Below are positions 7,732-17,509 of a DNA stretch of 64,000 nt, piece after piece. Both the position numbers and the translations under genes were made by a program. Origin of the DNA: DATEDA01 sp035286595 (GTDB lineage Bacteria; Pseudomonadota; Gammaproteobacteria; Burkholderiales; SG8-39). How positions within the stretch are numbered: position 1 is the stretch's first letter; each line of letters begins with the position of its first letter. The notes under the pieces were generated by a model. The model was not told where the DNA came from. It saw only the letters and a list, made by a program, of their open reading frames with translations, and did no database searches. The DNA is taken from the NCBI GenBank assembly GCA_035286595.1, contig DATEDA010000069.1:17459-81458 (forward strand), given 5' to 3'.

Positions 7732-8618
7732 CGGTGTGCGAGCTCGGCGTCGAGGATCCGGTGGAGGAGCTCGAGCCGCCGCGGGTGCACCGCGCCCGCT
7801 TCGGCGGCGTCGCGCACCGCGCAACCGGGCTCGGTGCGGTGCCGGCAGTCGCGAAAGCGGCAACGTCCGGCAAAAGGTGCGAGCTCGGGAAAGCCGCGCT
7901 CGATCTCGGCCGGGGTCAGGTGTGCGAGGCCGAACTCCTGCACGCCCGGCGAATCGATGATCGCGCTCGCCGCGTCGAGACGGTAGAGGCGGGTGTGGCT
8001 GGTCGTGTGCCGGCCGGAATCGAGGAAGCGCGAGATCTCCTGCGTCGTCGCCTGGGCATCTGGAACCAGCGCATTGACAAGCGTCGATTTGCCCATCCCC
8101 GACTGCCCGATCAGCACTGTAGTCTCCCCGGCCAGGCGGCTGCGCAGCGCGGCGACGTCCCGCTTCGCACTGGTCTCGACGAGCGGGTAGCCCGCGCGGG
8201 CGAGCGGGGCGAGTCGCTCCCGGAGCGCAACCGTCGCCGCCTCGAGGTCGGTCTTGTTGACCACGATGAGACCGCGCATGCCCTGCGCGCTGGCGGCGAC
8301 GAGGACGCGGCACACGAGCTCATCGCTCACGCTCGGCTCGCCAGCAGTGATCACCGCGACTTGCGTCGCGTTCGCTGCGATCAGCTTGCGGCGATGCGGC
8401 GCGGCGCGCAGGAACAGCGTCGCGCGCGGGTCGGGCGCCTCGATCACGCCTTCGCCCCGGCCGGTGCGCTTGACGAGCACCCGGTCGCCGCACGCGTACT
8501 GCGCGTGACGACCGCGCGCGAGGCAGGGAATGAAGTCGCCGCCGCGGCTCTCGACGAGAAACCGCCTGCCGTACGCGGCCACCACCTGGCCGGAAACGTG
8601 CGCGGCGTGCTGGCTCAT
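7728..8618 (-). CDS. rsgA: ribosome small-subunit GTPase RsgA
   Basis: 296 residues with the circularly permuted GTPase order typical of RsgA (YjeQ): an OB-fold at the N-terminus (about 5-65), G4 VNKTD first, then the P-loop GQSGMGKST, G2/G3 around DSPG, and a C-terminal zinc finger with CRFRDCRHRTEPGC. RsgA is a late 30S assembly factor that releases on GTP hydrolysis stimulated by the ribosome. Its ATG overlaps the stop of an upstream tiny repeat ORF (ATGA, 8615-8618), and its own stop overlaps the next start, so it sits in a fully coupled chain. Confidence 0.95.
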   Translation of the reverse strand: MSQHAAHVSGQVVAAYGRRFLVESRGGDFIPCLARGRHAQYACGDRVLVKRTGRGEGVIEAPDPRATLFLRAAPHRRKLIAANATQVAVITAGEPSVSDELVCRVLVAASAQGMRGLIVVNKTDLEAATVALRERLAPLARAGYPLVETSAKRDVAALRSRLAGETTVLIGQSGMGKSTLVNALVPDAQATTQEISRFLDSGRHTTSHTRLYRLDAASAIIDSPGVQEFGLAHLTPAEIERGFPELAPFAGRCRFRDCRHRTEPGCAVRDAAEAGAVHPRRLELLHRILDAELAHR

Positions 8619-8680
8619 CGGACTACCCTCGCGCTTGACCGCGCTCGGGGTTCGCCCTTGGGGCGGCCCGGCGGGCTCAT
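8615..8680 (-). CDS. tiny repeat ORF A (21 aa), coupled to rsgA
   Basis: An ATG-to-TGA frame of 21 codons beginning MSPPGRPKGEPRARSS and ending ARVVR. The ATG (8678-8680) overlaps the stop of repeat ORF B and the TGA (8615-8617) overlaps the rsgA ATG. A GAGGG stretch lies 8 bases before the rsgA start, so the unit brings a ribosome-binding site. The near-identical copy at 39569-39631 argues that this is a mobile or amplified repeat unit rather than random sequence. Whether the peptide itself matters is unknown. Confidence 0.5.
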   Translation of the reverse strand: MSPPGRPKGEPRARSSARVVR

Positions 8681-8742
8681 TGGACTACCCTCGCGGCTAC
8701 GGCCGCTCGGGGTTCGCCCTTGGGGCGGCCCGGCGGGCTCAC
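8677..8742 (-). CDS. tiny repeat ORF B (21 aa), between M48 protease and rsgA
   Basis: A GTG-start frame of 21 codons beginning with SPPGRPKGEPRAAVAA after the initiator and ending RVVQ. It starts one base after the TAG stop of the M48 protease gene and its TGA overlaps the ATG of repeat ORF A. Nucleotide identity with ORF A is almost complete over the first 33 bases and the last 19 bases; the central part differs. Same repeat family as 39569-39631. Confidence 0.45.
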   Translation of the reverse strand: MSPPGRPKGEPRAAVAARVVQ

Positions 8743-8743
8743 G

Positions 8744-10000
8744 CTAACCCGCGGCCCGCGACAGCTCCTGCAGGCGCGCGATTCGCAGCGCCGCCGGCGG
8801 ATGCGAGTCGTAGAACGCGGAGTGCACCGGGTCAGGCGTCAGCGTCGCGGCGTTGTCCTGGTACAGCTTGACCAGCGCCCGGATGAGCTCCTGCGCGTCC
8901 GCGTGGCTCGCCGCGTACGCGTCGGCTTCGTACTCGTGGCGGCGGGAGTAGAGGCTGCCGATCGGCTGCAGCAAGAACGTGAACACCGGCACGACCATGA
9001 GGAAGAGGAGGAGCGCAACTGCGGTGCTCCGTCGCTCGACGCCGAGTGCCTCGTAGAACCAGGGCTGGTCGATCAGATAGCCGAGCGCCGCGAGGAACGC
9101 GAGGCTGCCGAGGAACAGCCAGGCGATCCGCTTCCATACGTGGTGGCGCCTGAAGTGACCGAGCTCGTGGGCGAGCACCGCCTCGACCTCGCCCGGTCCG
9201 AGCCGGGAGAGCAGGGTGTCGAAGAACACGATCCGCTTCGCGGCGCCGAAACCCGTGAAGTACGCGTTGCCGTGGCTCGAGCGCTTGGAGCCGTCCATCA
9301 CGAACAGCCCCTTCGAGCGAAACCCGCACTTCACGAGCAGCCGCTCGATGCGGTCCTTGAGCGCCAGGTCTTCCAGCGGCGTGAATCTGTTGAATAGCGG
9401 GGCAATCAGGGTCGGATAGACGACCAACATGACGAGGTTGAATCCGATCCACGTGAGCCAGACCCAGAGCCACCACAAGCTGCCCATCTGCGCCATCAGC
9501 CACAGCACGGCGAGCATCAGTGGCACGCCGATCGCGAGGCCGAGCACGATGCTCTTCGCGAGGTCAGCGACGAAGAGCGCCGGCGTCATGCGATTGAAGC
9601 CGAACCGCGCCTCGATGACGAAGGTCCGGTAGATGGAGAGTGGCAAGTCGATCGCTCCGGTGATCGCGGCGACGCTCAGGATGAGCGCGATCCCGTGCGC
9701 GTAGCCCGCCGGGTCGAACACCCGCGCCCAGAGGTCGAACAGCGCCTGCAGCCCACCGCCGAGCGTGAAGGCGAGCAGCACGACCGCCGAGAGCAGCGCA
9801 TCGACGCTGCCGAACCGGGTCTTCGCGGCGGTGTAGTCGGCGGCTTTCTGGTGGGCAGGGAGCGCCACGCTCTCGGCGAAACCGGGCGGGACCGCGTCGC
9901 GGTTCGCGGTCACGTAGCGGATGTGGCGGGACGCGAGCCAGATCCGCGTCGCAGTGGCGATTGCGAGCGCGGCGAGGAAGGCGGTCGTGAAGGGATGCAT
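8744..10000 (-). CDS. M48 metallopeptidase, CAAX prenyl protease (Ste24) type
   Basis: 418 residues with several membrane segments (about 5-20, 65-85, 105-125, 150-195, 295-340). The zinc motif HELGH is at about residues 278-282, with the third-ligand region ...YEADAYAASH further on, matching bacterial Ste24/HtpX-like M48 peptidases. The N-terminal CAAX-protease region contains the usual ...RTFVIEARFGFNRMTP. The likely role is turnover of membrane proteins; a true CAAX substrate is not expected in bacteria. I chose the ATG at 10000 (MHPFTTAFLA) over one 11 codons upstream because it starts the first membrane segment. It is divergent from orn and followed by the tandem repeat units. Confidence 0.9.
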   Translation of the reverse strand: MHPFTTAFLAALAIATATRIWLASRHIRYVTANRDAVPPGFAESVALPAHQKAADYTAAKTRFGSVDALLSAVVLLAFTLGGGLQALFDLWARVFDPAGYAHGIALILSVAAITGAIDLPLSIYRTFVIEARFGFNRMTPALFVADLAKSIVLGLAIGVPLMLAVLWLMAQMGSLWWLWVWLTWIGFNLVMLVVYPTLIAPLFNRFTPLEDLALKDRIERLLVKCGFRSKGLFVMDGSKRSSHGNAYFTGFGAAKRIVFFDTLLSRLGPGEVEAVLAHELGHFRRHHVWKRIAWLFLGSLAFLAALGYLIDQPWFYEALGVERRSTAVALLLFLMVVPVFTFLLQPIGSLYSRRHEYEADAYAASHADAQELIRALVKLYQDNAATLTPDPVHSAFYDSHPPAALRIARLQELSRAAG

Positions 10001-10064
10001 GCGGCGGGACAGGTGCCGTGTGAGACAATCCAATTCTAGTTGGACCGCCGCAAAATCAAAAGCG

Positions 10065-10616
10065 ATGCCGCAAGACGCGAATCACCTCGCCTGGCTCGAC
10101 ATGGAGATGACCGGCCTCGATCCGGACCGCGACCGGATCCTCGAGGTCGCCGTCGTCGTGACCGATTCCCGGCTCGCCACGGTCGCCGAGGGACCGGTGC
10201 TGGTCGTGCACCAGGCGGACCGGGTCCTCGATGCCATGGACGACTGGAACCGGGCGACTCACGGGCGGTCCGGGCTCGTCGACCGCGTCCGGGCGTCCGG
10301 CCTCTCGGAGGCCGACGTCGAGGAGCGGCTGCTCGCGTTTCTCGCCGGCCACGTGCCGGCGAAGGCGTCGCCGATGTCCGGGAACTCCATCTGCCAGGAC
10401 CGGCGGTTCCTCGCGCGCTGGATGCCGCGGCTCGAAGGCTACTTCCACTACCGCAACCTCGACGTCTCCACCCTCAAGGAGCTCATGCGGCGCTGGCGGC
10501 CCGATCTCGCGCGCGGCGTCGTCAAGCAGGGCAAGCACGAGGCGCTTGCCGACATCTACGAGTCGATCGAGGAGCTGAAGTACTACCGGGAGAAATTCCT
10601 GAAGATCGAGGACTGA
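10065..10616 (+). CDS. orn: oligoribonuclease
   Basis: 183 residues, the standard length. The first DEDDh motif is LAWLDMEMTGLD with Asp12 and Glu14, and the C-terminal HEALADI carries the catalytic His and last Asp. Orn is a 3'-5' exoribonuclease that degrades di- and short oligoribonucleotides, including pGpG from cyclic-di-GMP breakdown. The ATG at 10065 is chosen from the conserved MPQDANHLAWLD start. It is transcribed away from the M48 protease gene, as orn often is in betaproteobacteria. Confidence 0.97.
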   Translation: MPQDANHLAWLDMEMTGLDPDRDRILEVAVVVTDSRLATVAEGPVLVVHQADRVLDAMDDWNRATHGRSGLVDRVRASGLSEADVEERLLAFLAGHVPAKASPMSGNSICQDRRFLARWMPRLEGYFHYRNLDVSTLKELMRRWRPDLARGVVKQGKHEALADIYESIEELKYYREKFLKIED

Positions 10617-10641
10617 GGCGTTCAATCGCCGGCGCTTGCCT

Positions 10642-12033
10642 TCAGTCTTCCACCGCGACCACCTTGCCCGGGTTCAGCAGGTTTTCCGGGTCGAGCGTCC
10701 GCTTGATCGCGACCATCAGGTCGACTCCCCCGTCGTGCTCTTTCCTGAGCCAGTCGATCTTTCCGAACCCGACACCGTGCTCGCCGGTGCAGGTCCCCTC
10801 CATGGCGAGCGCCCGGTCCACGAGCCGTTCGTTGAAGCGCTTCGCCTCGGCGAGGTCGGCCTCGACGTCGGGCCGGATGAGGATCATGCAATGGAAGTTG
10901 CCGTCGCCGACGTGCCCGAACATCGGAATCGGCATCGAGGCCTTGGCGATGTCCACGGCGGTCTCGACCATGCACTCGGTGAGGCGCGAGATCGGGACGC
11001 AGACATCGGTCGACACCGCCCGCGCGCCCGGGCGCAGCTGGAGCCCGGCGAAGTAGGCTTGGTGGCGCGCTGCCCACAGCCGGTTGCGATCCTCGGGCTT
11101 GGTCGTCCACTGGAAACCCTCGCCACCTCGCTCCTTGGCGATCTCCTGCACGAGCTCGGCCTGCTCGACCACGCCGCGCTCGCTGCCGTGAAACTCGAGG
11201 AACAGCGTGGGTTGTTCTTTGTAGGTCGTCTTGCTGTACGCGTTGATCGCCTTCATGGTGGTCGCGCATAGCGCCTCGCTCCGCGCGATCGGGATGCCGG
11301 CCTGCAGCGTCTGGATCACGGTGCCGACCGCCCCTGCGATGTCCTTGAAGGAGCATACGGCCGCCGACATCGCCTCGGGCACCGCGTAGAGACGCACCGT
11401 CACCTCGGTGATGACCCCGAGCGTTCCCTCCGAGCCCACGAAGAGCCGGGTCAGGTCGTAGCCCGCCGCCGACTTCCGCGAGCGCCGCGAGGTTTTGATG
11501 ATCCGGCCAGCCGCGGTGACGACCGTCAGCCCGAGCACGTTCTCGCGCATCGTGCCGTAGCGCACCGCATTCGTGCCCGAGGCACGCGTGGCGGCCATCC
11601 CTCCGAGCGTCGCGTCGGCGCCCGGGTCGATCGGGAAGAAGAGCCCGGTGTGGCGGATCTCCTCGTTCAATGCCTTGCGCGTCACGCCCGCCTGCACGGT
11701 CGCATCGAGGTCCTCGACGTGCACCGCCAGCACCTTGTTCATCTGGCTCATGTCGACGCAGACGCCGCCGCGCGTGGCGAGGACGTGTCCCTCGACCGAC
11801 GTGCCCACGCCGAACGGGATGAGCGGCGTGTGGTAGCGCCGGCAGAGGTTCACGATGTCGCGGACTTCTTCGGTCGAGCGCGGGAAAGCCACTGCATCCG
11901 GGGGCGCGTGCGGAAAGTACGACTCGTCCTTGCCGTGATGCTCCCGTACCCCGCGCGAGGTCGTGACGCGGTCGCCGAGGAGTTCGCGGAGATCGGCGGC
12001 GAGCGCCGCGTCGAGCTCACGTGCGACATTCAT
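10642..12033 (-). CDS. FAD-linked oxidase, GlcD/D-lactate dehydrogenase type
   Basis: 463 residues. An FAD-binding type 4 (PCMH) domain occupies about 50-190, containing PFGVGTSVEGH and GGMAATRASGTNAVRYG, and an FAD-oxidase C-terminal domain follows from about 220, ending in the conserved LDPENLLNPGKV. The active-site histidine segment GHVGDGNFH is present. The family oxidises D-2-hydroxyacids such as D-lactate or glycolate and passes electrons to quinone or cytochrome. No glcE or glcF subunits are adjacent, which favours a stand-alone D-lactate dehydrogenase. The exact substrate cannot be read from sequence. It is 37 bases downstream of the DUF6494-like gene on the same strand. Confidence 0.88.
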   Translation of the reverse strand: MNVARELDAALAADLRELLGDRVTTSRGVREHHGKDESYFPHAPPDAVAFPRSTEEVRDIVNLCRRYHTPLIPFGVGTSVEGHVLATRGGVCVDMSQMNKVLAVHVEDLDATVQAGVTRKALNEEIRHTGLFFPIDPGADATLGGMAATRASGTNAVRYGTMRENVLGLTVVTAAGRIIKTSRRSRKSAAGYDLTRLFVGSEGTLGVITEVTVRLYAVPEAMSAAVCSFKDIAGAVGTVIQTLQAGIPIARSEALCATTMKAINAYSKTTYKEQPTLFLEFHGSERGVVEQAELVQEIAKERGGEGFQWTTKPEDRNRLWAARHQAYFAGLQLRPGARAVSTDVCVPISRLTECMVETAVDIAKASMPIPMFGHVGDGNFHCMILIRPDVEADLAEAKRFNERLVDRALAMEGTCTGEHGVGFGKIDWLRKEHDGGVDLMVAIKRTLDPENLLNPGKVVAVED

Positions 12034-12070
12034 CTCGGGTTCTCTCGGTGCCGGGCGAGGACGGCGTCGC

Positions 12071-12277
12071 TCACTCGAGCTCGATCTTGCCCTCGAATTT
12101 CACCGCCAGCTTGAGTGCCGGGATCTCGAGGGTCACTTGAGCGGGGAACGACTCGTTGCCCCTGATCGAGCCCGACTCGCGGGCCTTGACGACCGCCTGC
12201 TCGATGGCCCGCTGCGAGTTGACGCCCACCATCTTCAGGAACTTGCGGATCGAAAGGTTGAAGGTGTCTTCGTTCAT
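12071..12277 (-). CDS. small DUF6494-like protein
   Basis: 68 residues beginning MNEDTFNLSIRKFLKMVGVN. The sequence pattern (short helical N-terminal part, then a strand-rich tail ending KLAVKFEGKIELE) matches what I recall as the DUF6494 family, a small conserved protein of proteobacteria without known function. Start at 12277 is the only one that keeps the conserved N-terminus. It has no signal peptide and precedes the GlcD-type flavoprotein gene by 37 bases, so the two may be co-transcribed. Confidence 0.7.
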   Translation of the reverse strand: MNEDTFNLSIRKFLKMVGVNSQRAIEQAVVKARESGSIRGNESFPAQVTLEIPALKLAVKFEGKIELE

Positions 12278-12372
12278 GTCAGTTGCGCTCCGGGGGCGAT
12301 GCCCCTTTGTAGAGGTCCCGAAACAGCGAACCGCGCTCGGATCACGCAGGGTAGTCGGCAGGGGAGGGCAAG

Positions 12373-13932
12373 TCAATCCGCCTCACCTGCGGCGCGGATG
12401 CGCGCGATCAGCGCGCGCGTGGAGCTGTCCGTGCCGTCCGCGTGGCCCCCTTGGATCGCGGGGGCGAGCCTCCTCGCCATCGCCTTCCCCAATTCGACGC
12501 CCCACTGGTCGAAGCTGTTGATGCCCCACACCACACCCTGGACGAACACCTTGTGCTCGTAGAGCGCGAGCAGCGCGCCGAGCGAGCGCGGATCGAGCCG
12601 CGGGAGAACGATGGTCGTCGAAGGCTGGTTACCGGGACAGCGGCGTTGGGGCGCCGCCGGATCCCCGCCGCCAAACGCGAGCGCCGCGCTCTGCGCGAGG
12701 GCGCTCCCGAGCAGCAGGCGGTGGGCCTGCGAATCGGTCCCGGCCGCGGGCTGCGCGGGAACGATGAAGTCGGACGGAACGAGCAGCGTTCCCTGGTGCA
12801 GGAGCTGGTGGAACGCGTGCTGGCCGTTCGTGCCGGCGGCGCCCCACACGACCGGCGCCGTCGCGTAGTCGACCGGAACCCCGTCGCGGTCGACGCGCTT
12901 GCCGTTCGACTCCATCTCGAGCTGCTGCAGATAGGCCGGAAGCTCACGCAGGTCCTCGGCGTACGGCAGCACCGCGTGCGTCTGCGCGCCGTAGAAATCG
13001 CCGTACCAGACCCCCAGCAACCCGAGGATCGCCGGCAGGTTCGACTCGAGGGGTGCGGTCCGGAAGTGCTCGTCCATCGCGCGTGCACCCTCGCGAAATT
13101 CGTCGAAGGCAGCCATGCCGACGGCCAGGGCGAGCGGCAACCCGACCGCGGACCAGACCGAGTAGCGGCCTCCGACCCAGTCCCACATCGCGAAGACCCG
13201 ATCCTCGGCGATGCCCCACGCCCGCGCCGCATCGCGGTTCGCCGTCACCGCGATGAAGTGCGCGGCGACGTCGTCGCCGAGCGTGCGCGCCAGCCACGCG
13301 CGGGCGCGGCGGGCGTTGTCGAGCGTTTCGACCGTCGTGAAGGTCTTCGACGCGATGATGAACAACGTCGTGTCCGGGTCGAGCCCCTCGAGCGCGGCAT
13401 CGAGGTCGGCCGGATCGACGTTCGCGACGAATTGCGCGCGAATGCGCCCGGCATCGAAGCCGCGGAGCGCATGCGTCGCCAGCCGCGGACCGAGGTCCGA
13501 GCCGCCGATGCCCAGGTTGACGACGGTACGCAGCGGCCGGCCGTTCGCCCCGCGCAGCGCCCAGCGGTGCGCGCGATCCACGAGCGAGCGCATCCGCGCG
13601 AGGGTCGCCGCGACCTCGGGGGGAGGCGTCGCGGCGCGGAGCGCGACGTGCCATGCTGGCCTGTTCTCGGAGGTGTTGATCGGCTCGCCGGCGAACATTC
13701 GGTCGCGCCACTGCTCGACGCCCCGTTCTCGCGCCAGCGCGAAGAGGAGCCGCAGGGTCTCGTCGGTGACGCGGTGCTTGGAGTAGTCGGCGTAGATGCC
13801 GCCGCCCTCGGCGACCAGCCGTCGGCCGCGGTCGGGCTCGGCGGCGAACAGATCGCCGAGATGAACTGCGGCGAGCCGTGCGTGATGCTGCTGGAGTTCC
13901 CGCCAGCCCGGAGTGTCGGTGACGGATGTCAT
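12373..13932 (-). CDS. pgi: glucose-6-phosphate isomerase
   Basis: 519 residues, slightly shorter than E. coli Pgi. The signature INSFDQWGVELGK near the C-terminus and the GIGGSDLGPR loop in the first SIS domain are intact, as is the catalytic glutamate/histidine region EMESNGK and NGQHAFHQ. It interconverts glucose-6-phosphate and fructose-6-phosphate in the cytoplasm. The ATG (13930-13932) overlaps the TGA of the GT39 gene, so the two are coupled. Supply of hexose phosphates for envelope sugars could link them, but that is inference. Confidence 0.97.
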   Translation of the reverse strand: MTSVTDTPGWRELQQHHARLAAVHLGDLFAAEPDRGRRLVAEGGGIYADYSKHRVTDETLRLLFALARERGVEQWRDRMFAGEPINTSENRPAWHVALRAATPPPEVAATLARMRSLVDRAHRWALRGANGRPLRTVVNLGIGGSDLGPRLATHALRGFDAGRIRAQFVANVDPADLDAALEGLDPDTTLFIIASKTFTTVETLDNARRARAWLARTLGDDVAAHFIAVTANRDAARAWGIAEDRVFAMWDWVGGRYSVWSAVGLPLALAVGMAAFDEFREGARAMDEHFRTAPLESNLPAILGLLGVWYGDFYGAQTHAVLPYAEDLRELPAYLQQLEMESNGKRVDRDGVPVDYATAPVVWGAAGTNGQHAFHQLLHQGTLLVPSDFIVPAQPAAGTDSQAHRLLLGSALAQSAALAFGGGDPAAPQRRCPGNQPSTTIVLPRLDPRSLGALLALYEHKVFVQGVVWGINSFDQWGVELGKAMARRLAPAIQGGHADGTDSSTRALIARIRAAGEAD

Positions 13933-15578
13933 CGCCGGGCCTCGGCGCGCCGGTAGAGCCGATAACGCTCCCGGTCGCGCGGCTGCCGATGGCCCTCCCA
14001 AACGCGCACCCAGCCGGCCCCGGGCTCGACGGTCCGAGTGCGCACGTTCTCCTGGACGAGCAGGTACGGGCAGTCGGTGCGACCGTGCACCTCGGCGCGA
14101 CGGGTGATGAGCCCCGCATGGTAGTGAAACACGGCGCGCTGGCTCTCGCCCAGCCCCCGGCTCTCGACGCAGCCCACTTTGGCGGGCAGGGCCTTGCGCA
14201 GGCTCTCGGCGACCCGCCGATAGCTCTTGCCGTAGTCGATCCAGCCGAGCCAGAGGGTCGCCACCAGTCCCCAGACGAGCGTCATCCCGGCCGCCCAGAG
14301 CGTCACGCTGCGGAGCGTGGATCGCTCTACCCGGAGGATCAGGATCCACCACGCGGCGGTGATGGCGAGCGCGAACGCGAGCGGGAGCCAGTGGACTTCG
14401 AGGACGAACCCCGGCTCGAGGCGAGCGGCGTGGCCCGCGAGACGCTCCGGGAACCCGACAAGCGTCACGAGCCACATGAGCCACATGTAACTCCCAACCA
14501 GAGTGAACGTCATGATCGCGAACCAGGCGAGCGCGTTCGCCGCCCCGCGCCGCAGGGCCAGCGCCGCCGCGCCAGCCGGGATCGAGAGCGGCACGAGGAG
14601 CGCGAGCACGTCCATGTCCCGCGGGTTGGGCATGAACAGCAGCAGCACGAACGACACGATGCTCGCGACGAACGGCGCGGCGAAGCCGGGTTCACGGAGG
14701 TGGCGGCGGTACTCCCACGTCGCCCACAGCGTCATCGGCAGGACCGGCCATGCCCCCCACGCGAGCGTCTTGAGGATGTCCAGGAGCTTGGGCAGCGTCG
14801 GCGGATGGCTGACGTTCGCGAGCTGCCACGCGAGCCAGCCCTCGAAGTAGTCCGGGGACGAGTTTGCGAGCCACCCGGGCCACGCAAGAACGAAGGGCGC
14901 GAGAATCAGCAGGCCGAGCCCGACCGCGATGGCGAAGCCGCGCTGTCGATACGGGGCGGAGATCACCAGCACCAGCAGCGCAGCGGCGAACGGCTGCAGG
15001 AGCGCGACGAGTCCCTTGGCGAGGAAAGCGACTCCGGTCCCCAGGCCGAAGAAGAACGCGCCCTTGTAGGCCTTCCGGTGCGAGATGGCGACGCCGTAGT
15101 ACGCGGCGGCGAGGCCGGCGAGCATCGCCGTCTCCGCGGTCGTCTCGTGGGCGTGCCAGAGCAGCCCGACCGAGCCCAGCATCGCGAGCATCGACAGGTC
15201 GCCCTGCGGCTTCCCGTAGAGCTCGCGCCCGGCGAGCCGCACGCACCACAGCGCCGCGAGCACGAAGAGCGCGCTCGCGAAGCGGGCGGCATCCTGGGGC
15301 GGCAGCACGGTGCCGAGCGCCTTGACGAACAGCGCGGCGACCCAGAAGTAGAGCGGACCGTCCTCGTAGTACGGCTCGCCGGCGAGGTGCGGCGCGAGCC
15401 AGTCACCGCTCGCGAGCATCTGGTGCACCACGCCGAAGCCGACGGCGTCCTCGGTCTTCCAGGGGTCGTGGCCGACGAGGCCCGGCAGCAGGAATGCCGC
15501 CACCAGCACCGCGAGCGGCCACGACGCGAGCGGGAGCGGGATCGGTCGCGCGAGCAGGGCTTGCAGCCTCGACGACAC
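13929..15578 (-). CDS. GT39-family integral membrane glycosyltransferase (ArnT/PMT-like)
   Basis: 549 residues with about 11-12 hydrophobic segments in the first 420 residues and a soluble tail of about 110 residues at the C-terminus. The first periplasmic loop carries the acidic motif HDPWKTEDA expected for lipid-phosphate-sugar-dependent GT39 enzymes of the ArnT/PMT clan, and EPYYEDGPLYFW follows in place of the usual EPRYAE. The donor would be an undecaprenyl-phosphate-linked sugar and the acceptor a lipid or protein in the periplasm; neither can be named. It is coupled to pgi downstream. No arn operon genes are nearby, so I avoid the name arnT. Confidence 0.82.
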   Translation of the reverse strand: MSSRLQALLARPIPLPLASWPLAVLVAAFLLPGLVGHDPWKTEDAVGFGVVHQMLASGDWLAPHLAGEPYYEDGPLYFWVAALFVKALGTVLPPQDAARFASALFVLAALWCVRLAGRELYGKPQGDLSMLAMLGSVGLLWHAHETTAETAMLAGLAAAYYGVAISHRKAYKGAFFFGLGTGVAFLAKGLVALLQPFAAALLVLVISAPYRQRGFAIAVGLGLLILAPFVLAWPGWLANSSPDYFEGWLAWQLANVSHPPTLPKLLDILKTLAWGAWPVLPMTLWATWEYRRHLREPGFAAPFVASIVSFVLLLFMPNPRDMDVLALLVPLSIPAGAAALALRRGAANALAWFAIMTFTLVGSYMWLMWLVTLVGFPERLAGHAARLEPGFVLEVHWLPLAFALAITAAWWILILRVERSTLRSVTLWAAGMTLVWGLVATLWLGWIDYGKSYRRVAESLRKALPAKVGCVESRGLGESQRAVFHYHAGLITRRAEVHGRTDCPYLLVQENVRTRTVEPGAGWVRVWEGHRQPRDRERYRLYRRAEARR

Positions 15579-15691
15579 GTCGCTATTCGACGATCTTCGA
15601 GGTCAGGCCCCGCACCGGCGCTCCTGGGACTCGGTGACCTCGTGGCATGCGGCCAATTCTAACGCCGCGCCTCGGCGCGCTCCCCAAACAG

Positions 15692-15715
15692 AAAAGGCAG
15701 CCGAGGCTGCCTTTT
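15692..15715 (-). terminator. intrinsic terminator after rpmE
   Basis: Perfect stem AAAAGGCAGC (15692-15701) and GCTGCCTTTT (15706-15715) with a CGAG loop. On the minus strand the transcript ends in TTTT followed by CTGTTT. It lies 20 bases beyond the rpmE stop. Confidence 0.88.
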
Positions 15716-15735
15716 GCGGGCGCCATGCCCTCGGT

Positions 15736-15984
15736 TCAGGTCGATGCCTGGGTCTTGGTGGGCTTGCCGGCAGGCTTGGTCGTCGTCCGGCTGTACTTCT
15801 GCTTGAATTTCTCGACCCGGCCGGCGGTGTCGACGATCTTCTGCCGCCCGGTATAGAACGGATGGCAGGCCGCGCACACTTCGACGTGCAGGTCTTTGCC
15901 GAGCGTCGAGCGGGTCTTGAACGTGTTGCCGCACGAGCAGATGACGGTGATTTCCTTGTAAGCGGGATGGATTCCGGTCTTCAT
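15736..15984 (-). CDS. rpmE: 50S ribosomal protein L31, zinc-binding form
   Basis: 82 residues starting MKTGIHPAYKEI. The four zinc-ligand cysteines are present as CSC near residues 16-18 and CAAC near 37-40, followed by HPFYTG, so this is the C+ (zinc-containing) type used when zinc is sufficient. The tail is Lys/Thr-rich. The longer in-frame extension upstream lacks homology. It follows rho on the same strand after a 119-base leader and is closed by a strong terminator. Confidence 0.96.
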   Translation of the reverse strand: MKTGIHPAYKEITVICSCGNTFKTRSTLGKDLHVEVCAACHPFYTGRQKIVDTAGRVEKFKQKYSRTTTKPAGKPTKTQAST

Positions 15985-16103
15985 GGCGTGTCCTTTCGCT
16001 GCTGGCTCGGTCTCGCGGTCCCGACGTGCGGGAGAGCGCGTTTCGAGCGGACTCGGGAGGGGCGCGATTGTCCCAGAAACTCGCCCCACTGGCAATTCCA
16101 GCG

Positions 16104-17363
<1,260 letters not shown>

Positions 17364-17509
17364 CGTGTTCGCAGTCTTCTGGATGGATTGAGCCCTGGGG
17401 AGGGTCCGGACGTCGGGGGGAGACGCGCCGGGAGCCGGCGCGGAGACAACCGCGCTCGATGGTAGCGCGGTCTCGAGGTCCTGGCTAGCGGGGGAAGGGG
17501 CGGGTCGGG

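Larger units (their letters stand above)
8615..8742 (-). repeat. two tandem copies of a dispersed coding repeat
   Basis: Two head-to-tail units of about 62 bases, each reading ATGAGCCCGCCGGGCCGCCC at its start (the first with GTG) and ending GCGAGGGTAGTCC before the next ATGAG. A third unit is at 39569-39631 on the other strand, between trpA and accD. All copies lie exactly between two co-directional genes and begin and end in ATGA or GTGA overlaps or near-overlaps. Confidence 0.85.

Noticed and set aside
8619..8742. tandem repeats near rsgA as terminators or REP elements
   Set aside because: The units are direct, not inverted, and keep an open frame with start/stop overlaps, so a coding or coupling role fits better.
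13929..15578. arnT (lipid A aminoarabinose transferase)
   Set aside because: No arn genes around it and the fold is shared by many GT39 enzymes.
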